Below, one piece after another: positions 7,856-15,986 of a DNA stretch of 64,000 nt; position 1 is the stretch's first letter; every line of letters starts with the position of its first letter. A model generated the notes under the pieces. The model did no database searches and had not been told where the DNA came from. It saw only the letters and a program-made list of their open reading frames with translations. This DNA is from Aestuariimicrobium ganziense. GTDB taxonomy: Bacteria > Actinomycetota > Actinomycetes > Propionibacteriales > Propionibacteriaceae. A program made the translations under genes and the position numbers. The stretch lies in assembly GCF_015352975.1 (NCBI RefSeq), contig NZ_JACYIZ010000003.1:186001-250000 (forward strand). Direction: 5' to 3'.

Positions 7856-8953
7856 ATGACTGACAAGAAGCTCCGCGTAGGCGTCATCGGCCTCGGATTC
7901 ATCGCCCACTACAAGCACCTGCCAGGGCTGGCCGCCGTCGCCGACGATGTCGACATCATCGCCTTCTGTGACTTCGAGGAGGAGAAGCGCGAGAAGTACA
8001 TCAAGGAGTACGGCGTCGAGGACTCCTACACCACCGATGACTGGAAGAAGGTCGTCGCGGACGAGTCGCTGGACGCCGTCTACGTGCTGACCTGGAACGT
8101 CAGCCACGCCGAGATCACCTGCGCCGCCCTCGAGGCCGGCAAGCACGTGCTCTGCGAGAAGCCGATGGCCATCTCGTCCGAAGAGGCCGAGAAGATGGTC
8201 GAGACCGCCAAGAGGACCGGCAAGATCCTCACCATCGGTTACCAGAACCGCTTCCGCGACGACGTGCAGATGGCCCGCAAGGCCGTGGACGACGGCGTGC
8301 TCGGCGATGTCTACGTCTCGAAGGCCCATGCCATCCGTCGTCGCGGCGTGCCCACCTGGGGTGTGTTCACCGACGTCGAGAAGCAGGGCGGTGGTCCGCT
8401 GATCGACATCGGCACCCACGCCCTTGACCTCGCCCTGTGGCTGTCGAACAACTACGAGGTCGACTCGGTCACCGGCTCGGTGTTCCACAAGATCGCCGAG
8501 ATGCCCTACGGCGAGGCCGGCTCGAACTTCCCGCAGGACAACTTCTCGACCGAGGACTCCGCCTTCGGCTACGTGAAGATGAAGAACGGGGCGATGATCT
8601 TCCTCGAGGCCGCCTGGGCCATCAACTTCGCGCACTCGCGCGAGGCTGCGGTCACCCTGGCCGGCACCAAGGGCGGCGTCGAACTCGACCACGACGGTGA
8701 CGCGGTCATGAAGGCCACGATCAACAACGTCGTCGCCGGACGCACCGTGACCACCCAGCCCGCCGCCACCCGGTTCTTCTCGCCCGGTGGCAGCACCGCC
8801 TCGCCCGAGGCCGTGGCCGAGCAGAAGACCTTCATCGGCGCCATCCGCGACGGCAAGGACCTCGTCGTCCTGCCCGAGCAGGCCCTGGTCGTGACCCGCG
8901 TGCTCGAGGCCATCTACAACTCGGCCAAGTCGGGCGACCCGGTCAAGTTCTGA
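7856..8953 (+). CDS. Gfo/Idh/MocA family NAD(P)-dependent oxidoreductase
   Basis: At 365 aa this is the usual length. The N-terminal Rossmann motif is VGVIGLGFIAHYKHLPG, the family signature CEKPMA (catalytic Lys) is near residues 100-105, and GGGPLIDIGTHALDLALWL carries the conserved Asp/His pair of the active site. These enzymes oxidise a hydroxyl of sugars, inositols or glycosides with NAD(P). Flanking isomerase-fold genes suggest an oxidise-then-isomerise or eliminate sequence. The ATG follows GAAGGGAAA. Confidence 0.87.
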   Translation: MTDKKLRVGVIGLGFIAHYKHLPGLAAVADDVDIIAFCDFEEEKREKYIKEYGVEDSYTTDDWKKVVADESLDAVYVLTWNVSHAEITCAALEAGKHVLCEKPMAISSEEAEKMVETAKRTGKILTIGYQNRFRDDVQMARKAVDDGVLGDVYVSKAHAIRRRGVPTWGVFTDVEKQGGGPLIDIGTHALDLALWLSNNYEVDSVTGSVFHKIAEMPYGEAGSNFPQDNFSTEDSAFGYVKMKNGAMIFLEAAWAINFAHSREAAVTLAGTKGGVELDHDGDAVMKATINNVVAGRTVTTQPAATRFFSPGGSTASPEAVAEQKTFIGAIRDGKDLVVLPEQALVVTRVLEAIYNSAKSGDPVKF

Positions 8954-8972
8954 GCCTGCGGGAGGAACAGGG

Positions 8973-9926
8973 ATGAAGCTTGGGTTCCTGACGGCGTGCC
9001 TGCCCAGCTGGTCGCTGGAACAGATCGCCGACTACGCGGTCGAGCAGGGTTACCAGACCCTCGAGATCGCGTGCTGGCCGGGTGGCCCCGCCACCCGTGA
9101 CTTCGAGGCCTCACACATCGACGTCGCCAACATCGACGGCGCCGAACTCGAACGGGTGCAGGCCATTCGCGAGAGGACCGGCCTGGAGTTCACCTCGCTG
9201 GCCTACTACGAGAACAACCTCAACGGCGACCTCGGTCGGCGGGGGGAGATCCGCAGCCACTTCAAGAAGGTGGTCGACGCAGCCGCCAAGCTCGAGATCG
9301 CCACGGCGGGCACGTTCATCGGTCGCGACATGGCCAAGAGCATCAACGAGAACCAGCGTGAGGCCGAGAAGGTGTTCCCCGAGATCGTCGACTACGCCGG
9401 CGAGCGCGGGGTCAAGGTGGTCATCGAGAACTGTGTGATGGAGGGCTGGCACCCCGACGGCTACCCGGGCAACATCGCGTACTCGCCCGAACTGTGGGAG
9501 TGGATGTGCAAGGAGCTGGGGCTCTACCTCAACTGGGACCCCAGCCACCTGACCTGGATCGGCATCGACCCGGTCGAGACCATCGAGCCGTTCGCCGACT
9601 ACATCGTGCACGCCCAGGCCAAGGACCTCGAGCTGTTCCCGGCCAAGCGCAACGAGTGCGGCTTCTACGGAACCATCAACAAGGGGGGCAACCCCTGGTT
9701 CATGAAGTGGTGGCGCTACCGGATCCCCGGCCGCGGCACCGTCGACTGGGGCAAGGTCGTCGACAAGCTGTACGAGGTCGGCTACACCGGCACCCTGTCG
9801 GTCGAGCACGAGGACCCGCTGTGGGGCGGTGACCCGGAGAAGAACATCGAAGGCCTTCGGATCGCCTACAACCACCTGCGTCCGCTGATCGGCGACATCG
9901 AACCGAACCTGTCGCACCGGAGCTGA
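8973..9926 (+). CDS. Sugar phosphate isomerase/epimerase (AP-endonuclease 2 fold)
   Basis: The 317-aa TIM-barrel protein has metal-site segments VVIENCVMEGW, LNWDPSHLTWIG, VHAQAKDLEL and LSVEHEDPLWGG. It is longer than its neighbour at 7050 and not an obvious duplicate; the WDPSHL-IEN-HAKD pattern is common in hydrolase- or isomerase-like members linked with Gfo/Idh/MocA enzymes. It lies 19 bp after the dehydrogenase behind GGGAGGAACAGGG, so the three genes form an operon that ends at the hairpin after 9950. Confidence 0.82.
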   Translation: MKLGFLTACLPSWSLEQIADYAVEQGYQTLEIACWPGGPATRDFEASHIDVANIDGAELERVQAIRERTGLEFTSLAYYENNLNGDLGRRGEIRSHFKKVVDAAAKLEIATAGTFIGRDMAKSINENQREAEKVFPEIVDYAGERGVKVVIENCVMEGWHPDGYPGNIAYSPELWEWMCKELGLYLNWDPSHLTWIGIDPVETIEPFADYIVHAQAKDLELFPAKRNECGFYGTINKGGNPWFMKWWRYRIPGRGTVDWGKVVDKLYEVGYTGTLSVEHEDPLWGGDPEKNIEGLRIAYNHLRPLIGDIEPNLSHRS

Positions 9927-9949
9927 TCCAAGCGGCTGTTGGACGAACC

Positions 9950-9989
9950 GGCATCGGCGTCATCCCTCTCCGGGGGTGGCGCCGATGTC
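9950..9989 (+). terminator. Stem-loop after the isomerase cassette
   Basis: Ten-base arms GGCATCGGCG (9950-9959) and CGCCGATGTC (9980-9989) pair with one G-U, enclosing a 20-nt loop. There is no T-run, so its efficiency is unclear; its position 23 nt after the stop fits a transcript end. Confidence 0.5.
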
Positions 9990-10069
9990 GTGTGCAGCCC
10001 TGATCTGTCCCTGAGGCCCCCTGTTCCAGCTTCTGGCCGGACTCACCGCGCTGCTAGCGTCACCTCTAG

Positions 10070-10086
10070 ACCGACCGTCGGTCGGT
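10070..10086. promoter_or_regulatory. TetR-type operator (ACCGACC-GTC-GGTCGGT)
   Basis: This is a perfect inverted repeat with 7-bp arms and a 3-bp centre, a form common for TetR regulators. It ends 19 bp before the GTG of the TetR gene and directly follows a possible -10 TAGCGT (10055-10060), the position expected for autorepression of the regulator-exporter operon. Confidence 0.75.
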
Positions 10087-10105
10087 TGGGTGAAAGGGAC
10101 GAGAA

Positions 10106-10744
10106 GTGGTCATCCACAAGGCAGCAGACGTGCGCAAGCTCGAGATCGTGCTGGCCGCCGAGCTTCTGTTCGTCCGGCAGGGCTACGACGCCACCACCAT
10201 CAACGACGTGCTCGAGGCCGTCGGCATCGCCAAGGGCACCTTCTACCACCACTTCGCCTCGAAGGAGGCGGTGCTCGAGGCGATCATCGACCACCACGTC
10301 GAGCAGGTGCGCGAGCGCTACGAGCAGGTCCTGGCCACTCCCGACCTCACCCCGCACCAGCGCATCCTCGCCGTGGTCGCCGCCGCCAATGTCGCCACCC
10401 CCGACGAGGGCCTGGTCGGTGAGCTCAACAAGCCGCAGAACATCGTCATGCACCAACTCGCCGAGCAACGCCTCGACGCCCTGATGGTGCCGATCATCAC
10501 CGACATCGTCACCGACGGCGTCGCCCAAGGCGTCTTCAGCACCCAGCACCCGCGCGAGGCCGTCGAACTCGTGGTCACCCACTCGCGCATGCTGGACGAC
10601 CGCGCGAGCGCCGACGCCCGGGAGTACGCCGAGCGGGCGCGGGCATTCGTGCACCACGTCGAACTGCTGTTCGGTGCGGACCCGGGTTCGTTCGCCTTCC
10701 TGCTCGACCTGCTGCAGGTGCCGGACGAAGAGGGCGAGCGATGA
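10106..10744 (+). CDS. TetR/AcrR family transcriptional regulator
   Basis: The 212-aa protein has a typical TetR N-terminal DNA-binding domain (residues about 8-55): LAAELLFVRQGYDATTINDVLEAVGIAKGTFYHHFASKEAVL. The C-terminal ligand domain is unspecific. It overlaps the following permease gene by 4 bp (ATGA), so regulator, permease and ATPase form one operon, and the operator at 10070-10086 implies autoregulation and an inducible exporter. The GTG start follows GGGACGAGAA. Confidence 0.88.
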   Translation: MVIHKAADVRKLEIVLAAELLFVRQGYDATTINDVLEAVGIAKGTFYHHFASKEAVLEAIIDHHVEQVRERYEQVLATPDLTPHQRILAVVAAANVATPDEGLVGELNKPQNIVMHQLAEQRLDALMVPIITDIVTDGVAQGVFSTQHPREAVELVVTHSRMLDDRASADAREYAERARAFVHHVELLFGADPGSFAFLLDLLQVPDEEGER

Positions 10745-13077
10745 TCCGCACGCTGGTGCGCAAGAGCCTCGCCAAGCACCGCCTGGTCTCTGTGTTGCTC
10801 GCCGGCTTCATGGTGCTCGCCGCCGCCCTGGTCACCAGCGCCCTGATGCTCACCGTCGCCCTGATCGGCAGCGTCGACCGCTTCATGGAGCAGGCCCACA
10901 CCCCGCACTACCTGCAGATGCACACCGGACCGCTCGACCGGGCCAGGCTCGAGGCCTTCGTCCGGCAGCACCCCGAAGTGGTGGCCCACGAAGACATCGC
11001 CCTGCTCAACGTCGAGAACTCCACGCTGAGCTTCAACGGCACCCCGCTCGACGGCGAGATGCAGCAGACCGGCTTGGCCGTGCAGCCCACCACCATGGAC
11101 TTCCTGCTCTCCGAGGCCGGCGAAGTCATTCGGCCCCAGCGCGGTGAGATCTGGGTTCCGCAGTACTACCGCGACAAGTACGACCTGGGTGTCGGGCAGA
11201 CCGTCACCGTCGCGCTGCCCGACGGCCCGCTCGAACTCACCATCGCCGGCGCCTTCCGCGACTCGCAGATGAACTCGGCCCTGGCCTCGTCCAAGCGTCT
11301 GCTGGTCAGCGATGACGACTACGCGACCGTGCGCAGTGCCCTGGGCGTCGAGCCGGAGCACCTGCTGTCGTTCCGGTTCACCGACCCCGGTCAGGCCGGA
11401 CCCTTCGAAGCCGCGTGGCACGCCGCCGGGCTCGAGGCCAACGGCCCCTCGCTCAACTGGTCGATGTTCCGGGTGGTCAACAGCCTGAACGACGCGATCA
11501 CCGCGTTCCTGTTCACGGTGATGGCCTTCGTCATCGTGCTGATCGCCGCGTTGTGCATCCGCTACACCCTGCTCACCACCCTCGAGGAGGACCTCGGCGA
11601 CATCGGGGTGATGCGCGCCCTGGGCGTCAGGCAGCGACACGTCCGCTCGATCTACCTCACCAAGTACCAGGTGCTGCTCGGGGCGGGCAGCGTGGTCGGC
11701 TTCCTGCTCGCACTCGTCCTGCGCGGACCGCTGCTGGCCGGCGTCCGCCGCCAGATGGGCACCGTGAACGCTCCGGTGATGGGCGCTCTCGCCGGTGCGG
11801 TCGGCGTGCTGGTGCTGCACCTGGTGGTCACCGGGTACGTGCGTCGGGTGATGCGCAACCTGCGCCGGATCGCGCCGCTCGAGGCCATGCGTGGACGATC
11901 GGGCCTGGTCACCTCGCGTCGTCGTCCTCGTCCGGTCCTCGGCGGACGCACTGGAATGGCGGTCGTCTCGCGGCTGGCGCTGGCCAACATCCGCCGCAGT
12001 CGGGGGCAGCACCTCACGCTGGTGGTGATGGCGATGCTGATCACCGTGGTGCTGCTGGTGCCGTTCCGGTTCGGCTCGACGTTCCGCTCGCCCGACTTCG
12101 TCACCCACATGGGCATCGGCAACTACGACCTCATGGTCGGCCTGCTCAACCGGGACGACGCCCTGCCCGTAGGCTCGACCATTCGTGCGACGCTCGCCGA
12201 CGACCCCCGGGTCAGCCGAGTCGAGGTGTTCTCGCTCGAGGTCGAGACCGTCCGCACCCCCGACGGCCGGGTGGCCCCGCTGCGGATCGACTACGGCGAC
12301 CCGGCCGCGTTCCCGCTCCGCCACAGCCAGGGACGCGCACCCAGCACCCCGTCCGAGATCAGCCTGTCGACGCTCAACGCCGAACGTCTGGGCGTCACCG
12401 TGGGCGACGAGATCCTCATCCTGGACGACGGTGGCGAGGCCCCGATGACGGTGGTCGGCACCTACCAGGACATCACCAACGGTGGGAAGACCAGCAAGGC
12501 CATGGTCGGACCCACCACCTCGTCCACCCCCGGCAGCGCCATGGTCACCATCGCCCTCACCCCCGGCGCCGACCCGGGCGAGGTCAGCCGGACGATCATC
12601 GACGCCGTCCCCGGCGTGCAGGTGCTCGAGGCGACCAACTTCGTCTCCCAGATGCTCGGCGGACTGATCAGCGTCATGGACGCCCTGGCCTGGTTGTGCT
12701 CGGTCGTGGCCGTCGCCATCGCCGCCCTGATCGCCGGTCTGTCGGTGCGGCTGATGCAGGTTCAGGAGCGTGCCGCCAACGCCCTGCAGACCGCCCTCGG
12801 CTTCACCACCGCCCACCTGCGCCGCCAGTACCTGGTCAGGGTGCTTGCCACCACCGTGCTCGGCGTAGTGCTGGGCGTCGTGCTGGCCTGGCCGGTCGGC
12901 ATGGTCGTCGCCGGCGCCATCTTCGGCACCGTCGGTGTCAGCGGCGTCGGCCTCGTGTTCAGCCCCCTCACCACCGTCCTCGGCTGCCTGATCGTGGTTG
13001 CCAGCGTCGCGCTGGTCACCTGGTCGAGCACCGGACGAGGGTCCACCCGCGGTCTGGTCGACCGCCTTCGCACCTAG
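10741..13077 (+). CDS. ABC transporter permease, FtsX/MacB type
   Basis: This 778-aa protein has the duplicated FtsX-permease architecture: an N-terminal membrane helix, a large extracytoplasmic domain, three helices near residues 250-370 (DAITAFLFTVMAFVIVLIAALCI, then two more), a second half opening with HLTLVVMAMLITVVLLVPF, another external domain and three C-terminal helices. It would pair with the ATPase 9 bp downstream. Such systems export lipids, peptides or drugs, or act as mechanotransmitters. The TetR neighbour favours inducible export; the substrate is unknown. Confidence 0.87.
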   Translation: MIRTLVRKSLAKHRLVSVLLAGFMVLAAALVTSALMLTVALIGSVDRFMEQAHTPHYLQMHTGPLDRARLEAFVRQHPEVVAHEDIALLNVENSTLSFNGTPLDGEMQQTGLAVQPTTMDFLLSEAGEVIRPQRGEIWVPQYYRDKYDLGVGQTVTVALPDGPLELTIAGAFRDSQMNSALASSKRLLVSDDDYATVRSALGVEPEHLLSFRFTDPGQAGPFEAAWHAAGLEANGPSLNWSMFRVVNSLNDAITAFLFTVMAFVIVLIAALCIRYTLLTTLEEDLGDIGVMRALGVRQRHVRSIYLTKYQVLLGAGSVVGFLLALVLRGPLLAGVRRQMGTVNAPVMGALAGAVGVLVLHLVVTGYVRRVMRNLRRIAPLEAMRGRSGLVTSRRRPRPVLGGRTGMAVVSRLALANIRRSRGQHLTLVVMAMLITVVLLVPFRFGSTFRSPDFVTHMGIGNYDLMVGLLNRDDALPVGSTIRATLADDPRVSRVEVFSLEVETVRTPDGRVAPLRIDYGDPAAFPLRHSQGRAPSTPSEISLSTLNAERLGVTVGDEILILDDGGEAPMTVVGTYQDITNGGKTSKAMVGPTTSSTPGSAMVTIALTPGADPGEVSRTIIDAVPGVQVLEATNFVSQMLGGLISVMDALAWLCSVVAVAIAALIAGLSVRLMQVQERAANALQTALGFTTAHLRRQYLVRVLATTVLGVVLGVVLAWPVGMVVAGAIFGTVGVSGVGLVFSPLTTVLGCLIVVASVALVTWSSTGRGSTRGLVDRLRT

Positions 13078-13086
13078 GAGACACCG

Positions 13087-13875
13087 ATGACCACACTGCT
13101 CGAGGCCCCCGCACTGCTCGAGGCCACCGCACTGCTCGAGGCCACCGACCTGGTGCGCAGCCACCGCGAGGGCGAGACCGTCACCACCGTGCTCGACGGG
13201 GTCTCGCTGACCGTCAACCGTGGTGAGTTCGTCGCCGTCATGGGTCCCTCCGGGTCGGGCAAGTCGACCCTGCTCCACTGCGTCAGCGGCGTCGACCAGC
13301 CCACCAGCGGCACCGTTCGGCTCGCTGGGGTCGACCTTGACGGGTTGGACGACGACGGCCGCACCCGACTGCGCGGTGAGCGACTGGGCTTCGTCTTCCA
13401 GGACCCCCACCTGCTCGAGGCGCTGACCGTGCTCGACAACATCCTGCTGCCCAGCGCGCTGCAGGCCGATGGTGGTGGCGACCAGCTGCGCACCCGCGCC
13501 CTGGAGTTGATGGAGGTCACCGGCCTGGCGGGGCTGGCCGAGCGGGGGGTCAACGAGATCTCCGGCGGCCAGAAGCAGCGGGCCAGCCTGTGCCGAGCCC
13601 TGCTCGGGCACCCCGACCTGCTGTTCGGGGACGAGCCGACCGCCGCGCTCAACTCCGCCGCCTCGGCCGAGGTGGTCGAGTTGCTGCAGCACTTCAACGC
13701 CGAGGGCATGACCATGGTCGTGGTCACCCACGACGCCCGGGTCGCCGCCCGTGCCACCCGGGTGCTGTTCCTGGCCGACGGACGCGTGGTCGACGAGCAT
13801 CGTCTCGACCACGGCACCGATGCGGCCGCCCGGGAGCAGCAGGTACGGTTGGCGATGGCAGCGCTCGGGGTCTGA
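13087..13875 (+). CDS. ABC transporter ATP-binding protein (LolD/MacB type)
   Basis: The 262-aa ATPase has Walker A GPSGSGKST, Q-loop VFQDPHLLEALTV, signature ISGGQKQRASLCRALLG and Walker B LLFGDEPTAALN, with His in VVVTHDARVA. The D-loop ends in Asn (AALN) where this group normally has ALD. The N-terminus holds a tandem LLEA repeat encoded by 18-bp units at 13093-13146. It sits 9 bp after its permease and completes the TetR-regulated exporter. Confidence 0.88.
   Translation: MTTLLEAPALLEATALLEATDLVRSHREGETVTTVLDGVSLTVNRGEFVAVMGPSGSGKSTLLHCVSGVDQPTSGTVRLAGVDLDGLDDDGRTRLRGERLGFVFQDPHLLEALTVLDNILLPSALQADGGGDQLRTRALELMEVTGLAGLAERGVNEISGGQKQRASLCRALLGHPDLLFGDEPTAALNSAASAEVVELLQHFNAEGMTMVVVTHDARVAARATRVLFLADGRVVDEHRLDHGTDAAAREQQVRLAMAALGV
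13093..13146 (+). repeat. Three tandem 18-bp in-frame repeats
   Basis: Three consecutive copies of (A/G)CACTGCTCGAGGCC(A/C)CC start the ABC ATPase coding region; copies 2 and 3 are identical and copy 1 differs at two bases. Each adds six residues with the LLEA core ahead of the conserved LLEATDLV start of the domain, so they look like a slippage expansion. Confidence 0.8.
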
Positions 13876-13879
13876 AACC

Positions 13880-14476
13880 ATGGTGGGCATGCCCTTGGAG
13901 ATCCCCTACGCATCGATCGGTCAAGCCGCGCTGAAGTCCCTGCGAGTGGCCATGTGGGGAGGCATCCTGGTCACCCTGATGGGTCTGTTCATCCTCGTGC
14001 TGCAATCGAGGCAGCTGACGCGCGCCCTGCAACGTGAACGCACCGACGAGGCCGCTGCCACTGAGGCGATCCTGCAGACGGTGATCATCTCGCTGATGTC
14101 GGTGTTGGTGGTGCTCGGCATCGTCCTGATCGTGATCGGCAAGGTCTATCGGCGCGTGCTGCCCCCGGTGGCTGTCCGGGTGGACGAGCGCGGGCTGAGC
14201 GTCTGGGCGATCGGCTCGGCCGACCTGTTCCTGCCCTGGCACGCGGTGCAGGCGGTGGTCGCCAGCAGAAATGCCCTGCACGTGCAGGCCGTGCCCAAGG
14301 CGCACGAGGTGCCCGGCACGCTGGGCGTCAACACCGTCGACGGCCGCCTGATGCTGTGGAGCCTGCGCCGGCAGGGACTGTCCTGGCGGTACCTGCAGGC
14401 GCCCCCGCCGCAGGTGCTCGGCCAGGCCGTCGCCCACGCGTCGTCCGGGCGGGTGCAGCTAACCTCGGCTGCATGA
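13880..14476 (+). CDS. Two-helix membrane protein with a PH-like cytoplasmic tail (hypothetical)
   Basis: I do not recognise a named family. The 198-aa product has a membrane helix at about residues 20-45 (VAMWGGILVTLMGLFILVL), a second at about 70-92 (VIISLMSVLVVLGIVLIVIG), then a beta-rich region (VAVRVDERGLSVWAIGSADLFLPWHAVQAVVAS) like the small PH-type domains of actinobacterial membrane proteins. It follows the ABC ATPase by 4 bp and overlaps the next gene by 4 bp, so it is in the same transcription unit. ATG 13889 is an alternative start. Confidence 0.65.
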   Translation: MVGMPLEIPYASIGQAALKSLRVAMWGGILVTLMGLFILVLQSRQLTRALQRERTDEAAATEAILQTVIISLMSVLVVLGIVLIVIGKVYRRVLPPVAVRVDERGLSVWAIGSADLFLPWHAVQAVVASRNALHVQAVPKAHEVPGTLGVNTVDGRLMLWSLRRQGLSWRYLQAPPPQVLGQAVAHASSGRVQLTSAA

Positions 14477-15195
14477 GGATCGACATCTGGTCAGACGTGG
14501 CCTGCCCCTGGTGCTGGATCGGCAAGCGGCGCTTCGAGGCCGCCCTGACCGACTTCGAGCACGCCGACCAGGTCGAGGTGGCATGGCACTCCTACCAGCT
14601 CGACCCGACCCTTCCCGAGCGCCACGACGGCTCCGAACTCGACTACCTGGTCACCCGCAAGGGCGCCTCGGCCGAGCAGATCACCGCGATGTTCGCCCAC
14701 GTCACCGAGCAGGGACGCACCGTCGGCGCCGAGTTCGACTTCGACAAGGTCGTGGTCGCCAACTCCGCCACCGCCCACCGGCTGCTGCAGTTGGCCAAGC
14801 GCGAGGGCAAGGGCGACGACCTCTACGAGCGGCTGTTCGCCGCGCACTTCCGCGACGGCGACGACATCGGTGACCACGACACCCTGGTCGGCCACGCCGA
14901 GGCCGTCGGCATCGACGCCGACGCCGCCCGCGACGCACTCTCGTCCGACGACCTCGCCCAGGCGGTCGCCGACGACATCGCCACGGCCCGCCAGATCGGG
15001 GTGCAGGGCGTGCCGTTCTTCGTGCTGGACGAGCGCTACGGCGTCTCGGGCGCGCAGCCGACCGAGGTCTTCGGCCAGGTGCTGGACGAGGTCTGGCGCG
15101 AGCTGCACCCGGCCCCCACGCTGCTTCGTCCGGTCGCGGTCGACGGCGTCGACGTCGGTCAGGCTGGCGAGACCTGCGGACCGGACGGCTGCTGA
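14473..15195 (+). CDS. DsbA-family oxidoreductase, FrnE-like
   Basis: The 240-aa protein opens MRIDIWSDVACPWCWIGKRRFEAAL; a CPWC thioredoxin-fold active site at the extreme N-terminus without a signal peptide is diagnostic of the cytoplasmic FrnE/2-hydroxychromene-2-carboxylate isomerase branch of DsbA. The later GVQGVPFFVLDERYGVSGAQP includes the cis-Pro loop. FrnE-like proteins are thiol-disulfide oxidoreductases or isomerases, often of uncertain substrate. ATG 14473 overlaps the preceding stop (ATGA), indicating translational coupling; the longer frame to 14356 is not needed. Confidence 0.88.
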   Translation: MRIDIWSDVACPWCWIGKRRFEAALTDFEHADQVEVAWHSYQLDPTLPERHDGSELDYLVTRKGASAEQITAMFAHVTEQGRTVGAEFDFDKVVVANSATAHRLLQLAKREGKGDDLYERLFAAHFRDGDDIGDHDTLVGHAEAVGIDADAARDALSSDDLAQAVADDIATARQIGVQGVPFFVLDERYGVSGAQPTEVFGQVLDEVWRELHPAPTLLRPVAVDGVDVGQAGETCGPDGC

Positions 15196-15200
15196 CCACG

Positions 15201-15206
15201 TAGGGT
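15201..15206 (+). promoter_or_regulatory. Putative -10 box of the cyclase-family gene (TAGGGT)
   Basis: TAGGGT lies 6 nt before ATG 15213 and 5 nt after the FrnE stop, suggesting an internal leaderless promoter. Confidence 0.5.
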
Positions 15207-15212
15207 CGCCGC

Positions 15213-15986
15213 ATGTCCCTGCTTGCACAGCTCACCGCAGCGCTGGCCGGCGGCTCGGTACGGATCGTCGACCTCACCGCCCCGCTCCACAGCGACACCC
15301 CGATCCTGCAACTGCCCGAGATCTTCGGGCAGACCGCCCGGTTCCAGCTCGAGGAGATCTCGCGCTACGACGACCGAGGCCCTGCCTGGTACTGGAACAA
15401 CTTCCACACCGGCGAGCACACCGGCACCCACTTCGACGCCCCCAACCACTGGGTCACCGGCCAGGACCAGCACGACGTGGCCTCGGTACCGCTGGAGCGG
15501 CTGATCCGCCCGGCGGCGGTGATCGACGTCACCGACCGGGTCGCCGACGACCACGACTTCCTGCTGACCAAGGCTGATGTCGAGGCCTGGCAGGACGAGC
15601 ACGGTCCGCTGCCCGAGGGCGGCTGGCTGATCCTGCGCACCGGATGGTCGTCGCGCAACCACGACCAGGCCGAGTTCCTCAACGCCGACGAGTTCGGCCC
15701 GCACACCCCCGGCATCGATGTCGAGTGTGCGCGCTGGCTGGCCGAGGAGGCCCCGATCATCGGCCTCGGTGTCGAGACCGTCGGCACCGACGCCGGTGCT
15801 GCCGGCGGCTTCGACCCGATGTATCCCTGCCACACGCTCCTGCTCGGCGCGGGCAAGTACGGGCTGGCGCAGTTGCAGAACGTCGATCAGTTGCCGGCCA
15901 CCGGTGCCCTGGTGATCACCAGCCCGTTGCCGATCGTCACCGGCTCCGGGTCGCCGCCCCGGGTGCTCGCCCTGGTCGAGGACTGA
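15213..15986 (+). CDS. Cyclase-family (kynurenine formamidase-like) metal hydrolase
   Basis: At 257 aa the protein has the cyclase family metal motif HTGEHTGTHFDAPNHW (HxGTHxDxPxH), an N-terminal IVDLTAPLHSDTPI strand and a C-terminal GLGVETVGTDAG loop. Members hydrolyse amide or lactone bonds, such as N-formylkynurenine or isatin. It overlaps the next ThDP-enzyme gene by one base (TGATG), so the two products probably act in one pathway. No other kynurenine gene is in view, so a tryptophan-pathway role is not assigned. Confidence 0.85.
   Translation: MSLLAQLTAALAGGSVRIVDLTAPLHSDTPILQLPEIFGQTARFQLEEISRYDDRGPAWYWNNFHTGEHTGTHFDAPNHWVTGQDQHDVASVPLERLIRPAAVIDVTDRVADDHDFLLTKADVEAWQDEHGPLPEGGWLILRTGWSSRNHDQAEFLNADEFGPHTPGIDVECARWLAEEAPIIGLGVETVGTDAGAAGGFDPMYPCHTLLLGAGKYGLAQLQNVDQLPATGALVITSPLPIVTGSGSPPRVLALVED

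Noticed and set aside
13087..13146. Triplicate repeat considered as a regulatory or CRISPR-like array
   Set aside because: The units are contiguous, in frame and coding, with no spacers.
10318..13890. 1190-codon open frame on the complement, opposite the TetR regulator and ABC exporter
   Set aside because: It is an antisense shadow of high-GC genes: low-complexity His/Gly/Asp/Gln composition, no domain, and both strands' real genes have motifs and proper starts.
15213..15986. Assigning the cyclase-family gene as kynurenine formamidase (kynB)
   Set aside because: No kynurenine or tryptophan 2,3-dioxygenase genes are nearby, and the metal motif is shared by the whole cyclase family.
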